Assembly: GCA_913061335.1 (NCBI GenBank)
Contig: CAJXTP010000037.1
Span: 1-17,153, forward strand
Direction of reading: 5' to 3'
DNA length: 17,153 nt
Origin: an uncultured Loktanella sp.
GTDB lineage: Bacteria; Pseudomonadota; Alphaproteobacteria; Rhodobacterales; Rhodobacteraceae
Shown here: positions 6,271 through 13,875 of the stretch, in pieces
How the letters are laid out: every line of letters begins with the position of its first letter
Numbering within the stretch: the stretch's first letter is position 1
Translations under genes and position numbers: made by a program
The notes under the pieces: model-generated
Databases searched by the model: none
What the model was told of the DNA's origin: nothing
The model's input: only the letters and a program-made list of their open reading frames with translations

Positions 6271-8676
6271 ATGAAAACCACAACCCGCGTAGCAGTCATC
6301 GGAGGCGGCGTCGTCGGCGCATCCGTTCTTTATCACCTGACGAAACTTGGCTGGTCTGACGTCATGCTACTGGAAAGGTCTGAACTGACGTCGGGGTCAA
6401 CGTGGCATGCGGCTGGCGGTTTTCATACGCTTAACGGCGACACGAACATGGCGGCGCTTCAAGGCTACACGATCAAACTCTACAAAGAGCTTGAAGAAAT
6501 CACAGGCATGTCGTGCGGCTTGCACCATGTCGGCGGCATTACCTTGGCGGACAACCAAGATCGGTTTGATATGCTCGTCGCAGAGCGGGCAAAGCATCGG
6601 TATATGGGGCTAGAAACCGAGATCGTCGGACCCGAAGAAATCGCAAAAATTGCCCCGATCACCAACATCGACGGAATTATCGGCGCGCTTTATGACCCGC
6701 TTGATGGGCATCTAGATCCGTCCGGCACGACCCACGCCTACGCCAAGGCGGCCCGCATGGGCGGCGCAACCATCGAAACCCACTGTATGGTGTCCGAAAC
6801 GAACCAGCGGCCCGACGGCACCTGGGATGTAGTCACCAACAAAGGCACGATCCACGCCGAACACATCGTTAATGCGGGTGGGCTATGGGCGCGTGAAGTT
6901 GCGCAAATGGCGGGCGTATACCTGCCCCTGCACCCGATGGAACACCAGTATCTCGTCACAGAAGACGTTCCCGAAATTTACGGACGTGACACCGAACATC
7001 CGCACGTCATGGACCCTGCAGGCGAAAGCTATTTGCGCCAAGAAGGCCGCGGCTTGTGCATCGGCTTTTACGAACAACCCTGCAAACCTTGGGCCGTGGA
7101 CGGCACACCGTGGGACTTTGGCCATGAACTTTTGCCTGACAACCTTGATAAAGTCGAAGATTCTATCGCATTCGCGTTCAACCGCTTTCCTGTTCTGGAA
7201 CGCGCTGGCATCAAATCGGTCATCCACGGACCATTCACATTTGCGCCCGATGGCAACCCGCTGGTTGGCCCTGTTCCCGGTTTGCGCAACTACTGGTCGG
7301 CTTGCGGTGTCATGGCTGGGTTCAGCCAAGGCGGCGGCGTTGGCCTCATGCTTGCGCAATGGATGATTGAAGGCGAATGCGAACGCGATGTCACCGCGAT
7401 GGACGTGGCGCGCTTTGGCAAATGGATCACCCCCGGCTACACGCGGCCTAAAGTTGTTGAAAACTACCAACGGCGTTTTTCCGTCAGCTATCCAAACGAA
7501 GAACTGCCCGCAGCACGGCCGCACCGGACCTCCCCGATGTACGACATCTTTAGCGATCTGGGTGCGGTTTGGGGGCAGCAATTTGGACTAGAAGTCGTAA
7601 ATTACTTCGCCCAAAATGACGAGCCAACGTTCGAGCAACCGACCTTCCGGCGGTCCAACGCATTTGACGCCACAGCACGAGAAGTCCACGCGGTGCGCAA
7701 TTTTGTGGGCATCAACGAGGTCCAGAACTTCGGCAAATTTGCTGTCACTGGGCGCGGCGCGCGCGCATGGCTCGACTATATCATGGCAGGGCGGATTCCG
7801 CAGATCGGGCGTATGTCACTGACGCCGATGCTATCCCCAAAGGGCCGCCTGCTGGGTGATTTCACTGTGTCGTGCTTGACTGAGGACAACTTTCAACTGA
7901 CCGCCAGCTACGGCGCCCAAGAGGTGCATTATCGCTGGTTCATGCAGCATCTGGGCGACAATGTGCGTGTGCGCAACGTCTCAGACCGCCGCACAGGGTT
8001 TCAAATTGCAGGGCCAAATGCACGTGATCTACTGGCCGCCTGCACCCGCGAAGATGTCGCCGCCATAAAATTCCTCGATGTGCGGCGCATGACGGTCGGC
8101 CAAGTTGACTGCACCGTGCAACGGGTCAGCTACACTGGCAATCTGGGCTATGAGATTTACTGCGACCCGATGGATCAACGACAACTTTGGTGGACATTAT
8201 GGACCGCAGGGCAGCCGCTTGGGATCACGCCATTTGGGATGCGGGCAATGATGTCGCTGCGACTTGATCGGCACTTCGGGTCTTGGCTATCCGAATTCTC
8301 ACCAGATTATACGGCGGCAGAAACCGGCATGGATCGGTTCATCAGCTTTAAGAAAAACGCAGATTTTATCGGGCGGACAGTCGCAGAGGCCGAACGGGCA
8401 ACGCCGCCTGCCCGCACTCTCGTCGTGTTCGAGGTTGATGCAGAAGACGCCGATGTCGTGGCCTATGAACCCGTTTTCATTGACGGCACCGTGCAAGGGT
8501 TCTGTACCTCTGGTGGCTATTCGCACCACACTGGCAAATCCATCGCCATGGCCCTGATTCCGCGTGAACATGCGCAGATCGGCAAACAGGTCGAAATCGA
8601 AATCATGGGTAAACTGCGCGCCGCCGTTCAAATTGAGCCAACATTTGATCCTGATGGTCACAAAATGCGGTCATGA
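6271..8676 (+). CDS. FAD-GcvT dehydrogenase, dimethylglycine/sarcosine dehydrogenase family (rightward paralog)
   Basis: The 801-residue paralog of the enzyme at 3672-6083 has the same domain order: FAD-binding DAO domain (VAVIGGGVVGASV at residues 7-19), linker, GcvT domain and GcvT C-terminal barrel ending EPTFDPDGHKMRS. The covalent-flavin histidine (STWHAAG, H46) and the folate-domain Asp (LLGDFTV, D530) fall at the same residue numbers as in the partner, so the pair is almost gap-free in alignment. I chose the ATG at 6271 because AGGAG sits 6 bp upstream. The frame is open for 14 more codons to 6229, which show no family features. The stop overlaps the next start as ATGA (8673-8676), which implies translational coupling to the nucleotidyltransferase. 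Substrate is uncertain. The two paralogs might act on successive methylated glycines. Confidence 0.9.
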   Translation: MKTTTRVAVIGGGVVGASVLYHLTKLGWSDVMLLERSELTSGSTWHAAGGFHTLNGDTNMAALQGYTIKLYKELEEITGMSCGLHHVGGITLADNQDRFDMLVAERAKHRYMGLETEIVGPEEIAKIAPITNIDGIIGALYDPLDGHLDPSGTTHAYAKAARMGGATIETHCMVSETNQRPDGTWDVVTNKGTIHAEHIVNAGGLWAREVAQMAGVYLPLHPMEHQYLVTEDVPEIYGRDTEHPHVMDPAGESYLRQEGRGLCIGFYEQPCKPWAVDGTPWDFGHELLPDNLDKVEDSIAFAFNRFPVLERAGIKSVIHGPFTFAPDGNPLVGPVPGLRNYWSACGVMAGFSQGGGVGLMLAQWMIEGECERDVTAMDVARFGKWITPGYTRPKVVENYQRRFSVSYPNEELPAARPHRTSPMYDIFSDLGAVWGQQFGLEVVNYFAQNDEPTFEQPTFRRSNAFDATAREVHAVRNFVGINEVQNFGKFAVTGRGARAWLDYIMAGRIPQIGRMSLTPMLSPKGRLLGDFTVSCLTEDNFQLTASYGAQEVHYRWFMQHLGDNVRVRNVSDRRTGFQIAGPNARDLLAACTREDVAAIKFLDVRRMTVGQVDCTVQRVSYTGNLGYEIYCDPMDQRQLWWTLWTAGQPLGITPFGMRAMMSLRLDRHFGSWLSEFSPDYTAAETGMDRFISFKKNADFIGRTVAEAERATPPARTLVVFEVDAEDADVVAYEPVFIDGTVQGFCTSGGYSHHTGKSIAMALIPREHAQIGKQVEIEIMGKLRAAVQIEPTFDPDGHKMRS

Positions 8677-9254
8677 TTCCGGTTCTGATTCTTGCGGCGG
8701 GGCAATCATCGCGGATGCGCGGCACCGATAAGCTGATGCGCGATGTGCATGGTGTCCCGCTTTTGCGGCGACAGATCGATACGGCCAAGGGGATCGGCCC
8801 GATTTATGTGGCGCTGCCATCCGACAACCATCCGCGTTTGGCGGCACTAAACGGCACCTCGGCGATCCCTTTGATTGTTCCCATGGCCTCCGAAGGCATC
8901 GGTGGCACCATGCGTGGCGCGGTCGCGCAGCTGCCGGAATGTGATGCGTTTATGATCATCTTGGGCGATCTTATATCACTTACTAACAGTGACTTAATGG
9001 GCGTTCTTAACGCCACAAAAACCTACAAAAATGACCTCATTTGGCGCGGTGCCACGCCCGACGGAAAACCAGGCCACCCGATTATCTTTGATGCATCCTT
9101 GCGACCAGCATTTGCAGATCTACGTGGTGACAGTGGCGGCGAAAGCATCGTCAAACCGCTTGCGGCCAGAACCCATTTACATAGGTTCAACGACAATCGG
9201 GCGCGCCATGATCTGGACACGCCCGAAGATTGGTCTGCGTGGCAATCTCAATGA
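8673..9254 (+). CDS. MobA/MocA-like nucleotidyltransferase
   Basis: The 193-residue protein belongs to the MobA-like NTP transferase family (PF12804). The nucleotide-binding signature LAAGQSSRMRGTDK is at residues 7-20, the metal-site Asp is in ILGDL (D99), and GHPIIFDASL with LRGDSGGESIV match the C-terminal half of MocA-type molybdopterin cytidylyltransferases. The usual GD-M-P motif reads GDLI here, so the residues after the metal Asp depart from the norm and cofactor specificity is unsure. MocA proteins normally sit beside molybdenum hydroxylases. This one instead overlaps the preceding flavin/folate dehydrogenase by four bases. No molybdoenzyme gene is in the window. It could activate a sugar or other small molecule, so the family call is firmer than the function. 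Confidence 0.8.
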   Translation: MIPVLILAAGQSSRMRGTDKLMRDVHGVPLLRRQIDTAKGIGPIYVALPSDNHPRLAALNGTSAIPLIVPMASEGIGGTMRGAVAQLPECDAFMIILGDLISLTNSDLMGVLNATKTYKNDLIWRGATPDGKPGHPIIFDASLRPAFADLRGDSGGESIVKPLAARTHLHRFNDNRARHDLDTPEDWSAWQSQ

Positions 9255-9279
9255 GATCGCCAATCACCCTGAAACCGCC

Positions 9280-12200
9280 TTACTTAATCAAAAGCTTGGC
9301 TTCGTGCTTTTTCAGCGCCTTACGTGCGGACTGATATTCCTTAAGGCCAGTCTTTGTCGCAAGTTCAGGGAAAATTTCCATGATCTCGTTACGCTGACTG
9401 TTCCCGATACCTTTCAGCGAGTAATCGCCAGGCTGGAAGCTTTCAGTCCATGCACCGTTCGACAAAATCACCTCGTGGCGCTCAAACATAAAGTGCACGT
9501 AGGTGGTCTGCATGACGTCGATGGCGTGGATACCGTTGGCACCAACCATATGCTTGGCAGCCGCCAATACTTCGTTCTCTTCAAAGTACAGCTGTGTCAG
9601 ATCAGATGCGACCAGCACGCGGTGGTTTGGCGATACCATCATGTCACGCTCTGGCAGACCGTTGCCCAAAGCCCCTGCTTTAATCAGGATTGGTTTCAGA
9701 TGCGGGTTTTGCACCAACTGTTTACCAGTCATCTCTTTGTGGCCAACCCATGCAATCTCTTGGATGCCGTTATCACGGGTGATGATCCGGTCGCCAATAG
9801 TAAGCTCTTCTACCAGACGCTCGCCTTTTGCGGTCGCGATTGTGGTGCCCGGCGTAAAGCAAGGGATCACATTCTCGATTTCGCTAAAGGTCATGGTGGT
9901 TCCGTCAAGGAAGTTCACCGTGCCTGCTTCTGGGTCACCAGTAACGTAAGTGATATAGTCGACGTTGGAACCAGTTAGATCCAGAATATCGATGTCGCTG
10001 TCATCTGGGTCTTCGCCGCCAACAACAACGTCGCCGCCATTGCCGCCAAGGATCGTGTCAGATGCCAGACCGCCGTGGATTGTATCAACGCCTTCACCAC
10101 CATAAATCGTGTCCGAGCCAGCACCGCCAAGGATGCTGTCGTCACCACGACCACCATAAACAACGTCGTCGTTATCGCCGGCATCAATAGTGTCATTGCC
10201 ATCATAACCGGCAATCGTGTCGTCGCCCTCGTTGCCTTCGATCATATCGTCGCCGAAGCCACCGTTCAGACTGTCGTCACCATCACCACCAGTGATGCTG
10301 TCGGCGCCATAGCCACCTTGGATGAAGTCATCGCCGTCGTCACCATGCAGCGTGTCGTCGCCAGTGCCGCCGCGGATTTCGTCGTTGCCAGTGCCACCAA
10401 AGACAAGATCATCGGTCAGGGACCCTGTGATCGTATCATTGCCTTCGTCGCCATAGATGGTGTCATCGTCCAAGTTACCTTGGATTGTGTCATCACCCAA
10501 ACCACCAAAGATCAGGTCGTGGCCTTCGCCACCGTTGATCACATCGTTACCTTGGCCGCCATAGATGGTGTCGTCACCATCGTCGCCGTTGATCAGGTCA
10601 TCGTCGATGCCACCGTCCAGCACGTCGTTGCCAGTTCCGCCAAACAATGTATCGGCATCGTCACGACCAAAGATCGTGTCATTGCCTGCGCCACCATAAA
10701 GCGTATCACGGTTGTCATCAGGTGCCGGATCAATCGCATCAGGCAGATTCAGAACTTCTGTGTCCAGACCACCATAGATCAGGTCATCGCCCTCGTTGCC
10801 TTCGATGATGTCATCACCTTGGCCGCCGATGATCGTATCGTTGCCTGTACCACCTGTGACGCTGTCGTCGTCGATACCAGCATCGATGTAATCGTTGCCC
10901 GTGCCGCCGTCGATGCTGTCATCGTCGTCGCCCGTGGTGATGATATCATCACCCGCGCCGCCAAATACCGTGTCCAGATCATTGTCAGGGAACTGATCGT
11001 TCTCATATGGATCATTGCCAGGATAGTCATAATCAATGGCGGGATCGATATGGTTACCTGCGTCAATGACGTCGTTGCCGACACCACCTTCGATAACGTC
11101 ACTGCCAGTGCCGCCAAAGACAACATCGTCGCCCTCGCCTGCATCAATGCTGTCATCACCGCCGAAGCCCATGATCAAGTCATCGTTGCCAACATCACCT
11201 GCCAAGATCGCATCATTGGCATCCACGATATCACCGTCAGCATCCACATATGGGATATCTGGGTTGATAATGTCGTTGCCACTGGTGCCCTGCACAGTGC
11301 CGTCGTTGATGCCTGAAACCACAAACGTTGCGGTTGCGGTGTCTTCCAGACCGCCCTCGTCAACGATGGTATAGGTCACCGATGTTTCGGCTGTGTTATT
11401 CAGACCCAAGCCGTCAAAATCGCCATTGGCGTCAAAGTCGACAGTCCCATCAGCGTTGATCGTAAACAGGCCACCGTTGTCGCCCGCCACCGCAGTGCCA
11501 ACATTGCCTGCAACACCGTCAACAGCGCTGACAGTCAAATCGTCGTCTTCTGGATCGCTGTCTTGGCCTGCGCCCGTGTCGTCGGTGATGACGTTGCCAT
11601 CAACATCGCCAGCCGCTTCGGTCGCAGTCACATTATAGATGTTATCAACCGCATCGGGGGCCAAGTTGGACTGGACGCCAATAATTTGTTCGATCTCGAC
11701 AAAATCGATGATTTCGCCAGTTGGAACGCCAAACTCATCAACAAACACAACGCGGCCATCAATGCCGTTGCCGTTGCTGTCAGGGATCGGATCGCCTGTT
11801 CCGCCTGGACCAGTCAGGATAAATGGACCCTGCCCTGTCAGATCAAGAACGTCGTTGTCGTCACCGCCCGCGCCACCGTCAACGGTATCGCCTGCGCCGC
11901 CGATGATCAGGTCGGCATCAGAACCACCAAAGATTTGGTCTGCACCGGCATCGCCAGACAACGTGTCATCGCCGGACCCGCCATAGATGCTGTCGTTTCC
12001 GTCACCACCATTGGCTTCATCGTCGCCTGAGTCCGCATAGATACGGTCGTCGCCAGTGCCGCCAAACAGAACGTCGTTGTCGTTCATGCCCTCTAGGATG
12101 TCATTGCCAGCGCCGCCAAACAGCGTGTCGTCACCGTCTTGACCGCAAAGCGTATCATCGCCGTCGCCGCCTTCGATCTCGTCATTGCCGTCACCGCCAA

Positions 12201-13875
12201 GCAAGAAATCATTGCCAGTGCCGCCATCGATGCTGTCGTTACCAGTGCCGCCGTAAACAGTATCGTCGCCACCTTTGCCGTAAATAAGGTCATCGCCAGA
12301 GCCACCAGAAATCACGTCGTCACCGGCAACACCGTCTACGGCATCCGATGCAACAGTGAAGAAGTTGATGTCAGTCACGTCGATACGCTGATCGGTGCTT
12401 TCACCGTTGTCGTAATCAATCTCGATGCGAGCAACCGGGCCTGCGATGTTGTACAAAACTGAGCCAAGCTGGCTGTCAGGCGTCACGCCATCTGTGTGCT
12501 CAACGCCACCAGTTACCGTGTTGCCGTTGATAATCTGCAAATTGGATTCCGCAGTGATCGTAACAGGCACTTCATTGCCGTCCGCATCATAGGCACGCAC
12601 AGTGACGATATCGATATGGTCGTCGGCATCTGTGCCGTTGTCGATGTCGTTGATGCGGAAAGACACATCTTGGACTTCGTCGGCATATGCCACGTCGTCA
12701 GACGTGAATGTCAGGGTTGTGGTAGAAGTGTTATCAACACCGCCCTCGCCGCCACGACCGTAAAGGTAAAGACCCGAATTAGGGTCAAAGTTCTCGCCAG
12801 CTTCGACATACATTGGCGTCGTTTCGATGCAGCCAATCGCGCCTTCATCTTGCTGTGTGAAACCAACAGTGACGTCCATGCCGCCAACACCGTATGTCTG
12901 GGACGCGCCCATCTCTGTGCCGCTTGGTGCAACTTCGTTCCACTGAAGCGTCAACTCGTCTACGCGACCGATTGGTGATCCTTCGTCATCGTCACCGCAG
13001 ATAACATCGTTGCCGCTCCCGCCAGTAATGCTGTCATCACCCGCGCCGCCGTACAATTCGTCTTCGCCCGCATCGCCAGTCAGCAGGTCATTTCCTGCGC
13101 CGCCATACAACGTGTCGTTATCGTTCATGCCTTCAAGAATGTCGTTACCAACGCCGCCAAACAGCAGGTCATCGCCATCTTGACCGCAAAGCGTATCGTT
13201 GCCAGTGCCACCATAAACTTCGTCATCGCCGTCGCCAGCAAGAACAAGGTCATCGCCTGCATACGCATAAACAAGGTCGTCATTCACGCCTGCGCCAGCA
13301 AGAATCTGGTCATTGGCATCAATGCAATCGCCCTCAGGGTCGCCAGCGTAGGAACCGTCAATGACGTCATCGCCAGAGGTACCTTCAACTGTGCCATCTA
13401 AGTTTTCGTCAACAGGCGCAAATGTCGTATTGTCGACAGACTGATTAGAGTACCAGCCGCTAGAATTTGATACGGTAATTTCGGAGATCTCAACGTTCGC
13501 GATCTCAAGGTTATCAAGTGTGCCACCATTCAGCAGGTCAGAGATGAACAAATCACCATTTTCTTGCTGCATCATGACAACTTCAACAACAAGAGTTGAG
13601 CCATCGGACAGGGTCAATGTCACATTAGCAGTCATTGTTGCGTCGGTTTGATTACAGAAATACTGGCCGTCTATATAATATACGGTCTGGTCGTTTGCGC
13701 CAGATTCGTCATCATGGACGACCCCGTCACCACCATCATATGGCGTGGCTTGAATGAGCTCTAGTTCAGTGTGGTCCCGCGAGATCCCGACCAATGCGTT
13801 GGCGTTCTCAGCGTTCCAGTCGCCTTCATTCACATCGACCGATGCATAATTACCCAGATAAATTAGATTTGACAT
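9280..13875 (-). CDS. Giant RTX calcium-binding protein with C-terminal Hint domain
   Basis: The 1531-residue, very acidic protein is likely secreted and surface-associated. Order of parts: N-terminal beta-rich domain (1-160); RTX block 1 (about 162-296); a beta-sandwich-like domain (305-508); RTX block 2 (513-675) closing with VLDLTG; a cadherin/VCBS-like domain (737-855, NLAPDAVDNIYNVT to TATATFVVSG); RTX block 3 (860-1287) closing with ILDLTG; a Hint domain (1339-1485) beginning CFTPGTTIAT, with SPNHRVLV and HEVILSNGAWTESF; and a lysine-rich tail (1486-1531). GGxGxDxUx repeats bind Ca2+ and usually mark type I secretion substrates, but no export genes are nearby. I chose the ATG at 13875 (MSNLIYLGNY), which has GGAG 8 bp upstream. 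The 41 earlier codons to 13998 look non-coding. Function is unknown; adhesion, biofilm or S-layer-like roles are possible. The gene is convergent with the nucleotidyltransferase across a 25-bp gap. Confidence 0.92.
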   Translation of the reverse strand: MSNLIYLGNYASVDVNEGDWNAENANALVGISRDHTELELIQATPYDGGDGVVHDDESGANDQTVYYIDGQYFCNQTDATMTANVTLTLSDGSTLVVEVVMMQQENGDLFISDLLNGGTLDNLEIANVEISEITVSNSSGWYSNQSVDNTTFAPVDENLDGTVEGTSGDDVIDGSYAGDPEGDCIDANDQILAGAGVNDDLVYAYAGDDLVLAGDGDDEVYGGTGNDTLCGQDGDDLLFGGVGNDILEGMNDNDTLYGGAGNDLLTGDAGEDELYGGAGDDSITGGSGNDVICGDDDEGSPIGRVDELTLQWNEVAPSGTEMGASQTYGVGGMDVTVGFTQQDEGAIGCIETTPMYVEAGENFDPNSGLYLYGRGGEGGVDNTSTTTLTFTSDDVAYADEVQDVSFRINDIDNGTDADDHIDIVTVRAYDADGNEVPVTITAESNLQIINGNTVTGGVEHTDGVTPDSQLGSVLYNIAGPVARIEIDYDNGESTDQRIDVTDINFFTVASDAVDGVAGDDVISGGSGDDLIYGKGGDDTVYGGTGNDSIDGGTGNDFLLGGDGNDEIEGGDGDDTLCGQDGDDTLFGGAGNDILEGMNDNDVLFGGTGDDRIYADSGDDEANGGDGNDSIYGGSGDDTLSGDAGADQIFGGSDADLIIGGAGDTVDGGAGGDDNDVLDLTGQGPFILTGPGGTGDPIPDSNGNGIDGRVVFVDEFGVPTGEIIDFVEIEQIIGVQSNLAPDAVDNIYNVTATEAAGDVDGNVITDDTGAGQDSDPEDDDLTVSAVDGVAGNVGTAVAGDNGGLFTINADGTVDFDANGDFDGLGLNNTAETSVTYTIVDEGGLEDTATATFVVSGINDGTVQGTSGNDIINPDIPYVDADGDIVDANDAILAGDVGNDDLIMGFGGDDSIDAGEGDDVVFGGTGSDVIEGGVGNDVIDAGNHIDPAIDYDYPGNDPYENDQFPDNDLDTVFGGAGDDIITTGDDDDSIDGGTGNDYIDAGIDDDSVTGGTGNDTIIGGQGDDIIEGNEGDDLIYGGLDTEVLNLPDAIDPAPDDNRDTLYGGAGNDTIFGRDDADTLFGGTGNDVLDGGIDDDLINGDDGDDTIYGGQGNDVINGGEGHDLIFGGLGDDTIQGNLDDDTIYGDEGNDTITGSLTDDLVFGGTGNDEIRGGTGDDTLHGDDGDDFIQGGYGADSITGGDGDDSLNGGFGDDMIEGNEGDDTIAGYDGNDTIDAGDNDDVVYGGRGDDSILGGAGSDTIYGGEGVDTIHGGLASDTILGGNGGDVVVGGEDPDDSDIDILDLTGSNVDYITYVTGDPEAGTVNFLDGTTMTFSEIENVIPCFTPGTTIATAKGERLVEELTIGDRIITRDNGIQEIAWVGHKEMTGKQLVQNPHLKPILIKAGALGNGLPERDMMVSPNHRVLVASDLTQLYFEENEVLAAAKHMVGANGIHAIDVMQTTYVHFMFERHEVILSNGAWTESFQPGDYSLKGIGNSQRNEIMEIFPELATKTGLKEYQSARKALKKHEAKLLIK
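9290..9312 (+). terminator. Possible weak terminator for the nucleotidyltransferase transcript
   Basis: AAAAGC (9290-9295) can pair with GCTTTT (9306-9311) across a 10-base loop and ends in a short T-run. It lies 35 bp after the rightward stop and inside the 3' end of the RTX gene on the other strand. The stem has only two G-C pairs, so termination may be inefficient. Confidence 0.25.
9421..9861 (-). other. Hint (hedgehog/intein-type) autoprocessing domain of the RTX protein
   Basis: The domain covers residues 1339-1485. C1339 sits where the nucleophile for the N-S acyl shift is expected (VIPCFTPGTT). The block-B-like histidine is H1418 in MVSPNHRVLV, and the end motif HEVILSNGAWTESFQPGD matches the Hint_2 family (PF13403). 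No C-terminal Asn plus Cys/Ser splice junction is visible, so peptide-bond cleavage at C1339 or attachment of a nucleophile is more plausible than protein splicing. Activity is inferred. Confidence 0.8.
10015..11298 (-). repeat. RTX nonapeptide block 3 (largest)
   Basis: Residues about 860-1287 are an almost continuous run of GGxGxDxUx nonapeptides, for example YGGAGNDTI and FGGTGNDVL. Two non-repeat loops interrupt it: an acidic one at about 941-967 and a proline-containing one at about 1037-1055. The repeats should form calcium-loaded parallel beta-rolls outside the cell. The low stop density of this block creates a long spurious open frame on the opposite strand. Confidence 0.93.
11851..12339 (-). 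repeat. RTX nonapeptide block 2
   Basis: Residues about 513-675 hold tandem GGxGxDxUx nonapeptides, opening with VAGDDVISGGSGDD and ending before NDVLDLTG, a common C-cap of RTX rolls. It contains a diverged copy of a segment of block 1 (LCGQDGDD, then NDILEGMNDND). Confidence 0.9.
12988..13392 (-). repeat. RTX nonapeptide block 1
   Basis: Residues about 162-296 open with VEGTSGDDVIDGSYAGD and an inserted loop GDCIDANDQILAG, then run as GGxGxDxUx repeats to VICGDDDEGS. Several repeats carry unusual cysteines (C184, C230, C293). The opening module recurs at the head of block 3. Confidence 0.88.

Noticed and set aside
6883..7581. 232-codon minus-strand frame inside the rightward dehydrogenase
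   Set aside because: Shadow of the dehydrogenase, whose motifs and codon use are clear. Low-complexity composition and no family match.
9031..9978. 315-codon plus-strand frame over the nucleotidyltransferase end and the Hint region
   Set aside because: It is out of frame with the nucleotidyltransferase and antisense to the well-supported Hint domain, and has no domain features of its own.
10075..11316. 413-codon open frame on the plus strand with repeated Val/Ala/Thr-rich units
   Set aside because: It is the antisense of the RTX repeat block 3. The periodic, stop-poor repeat codons create it, and its protein has only the mirrored periodicity and no known domain.
10015..13392. Regular short repeats considered as a CRISPR array or satellite
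   Set aside because: The repeats are in-frame, encode GGxGxDxUx nonapeptides and have no unique spacers of constant length.
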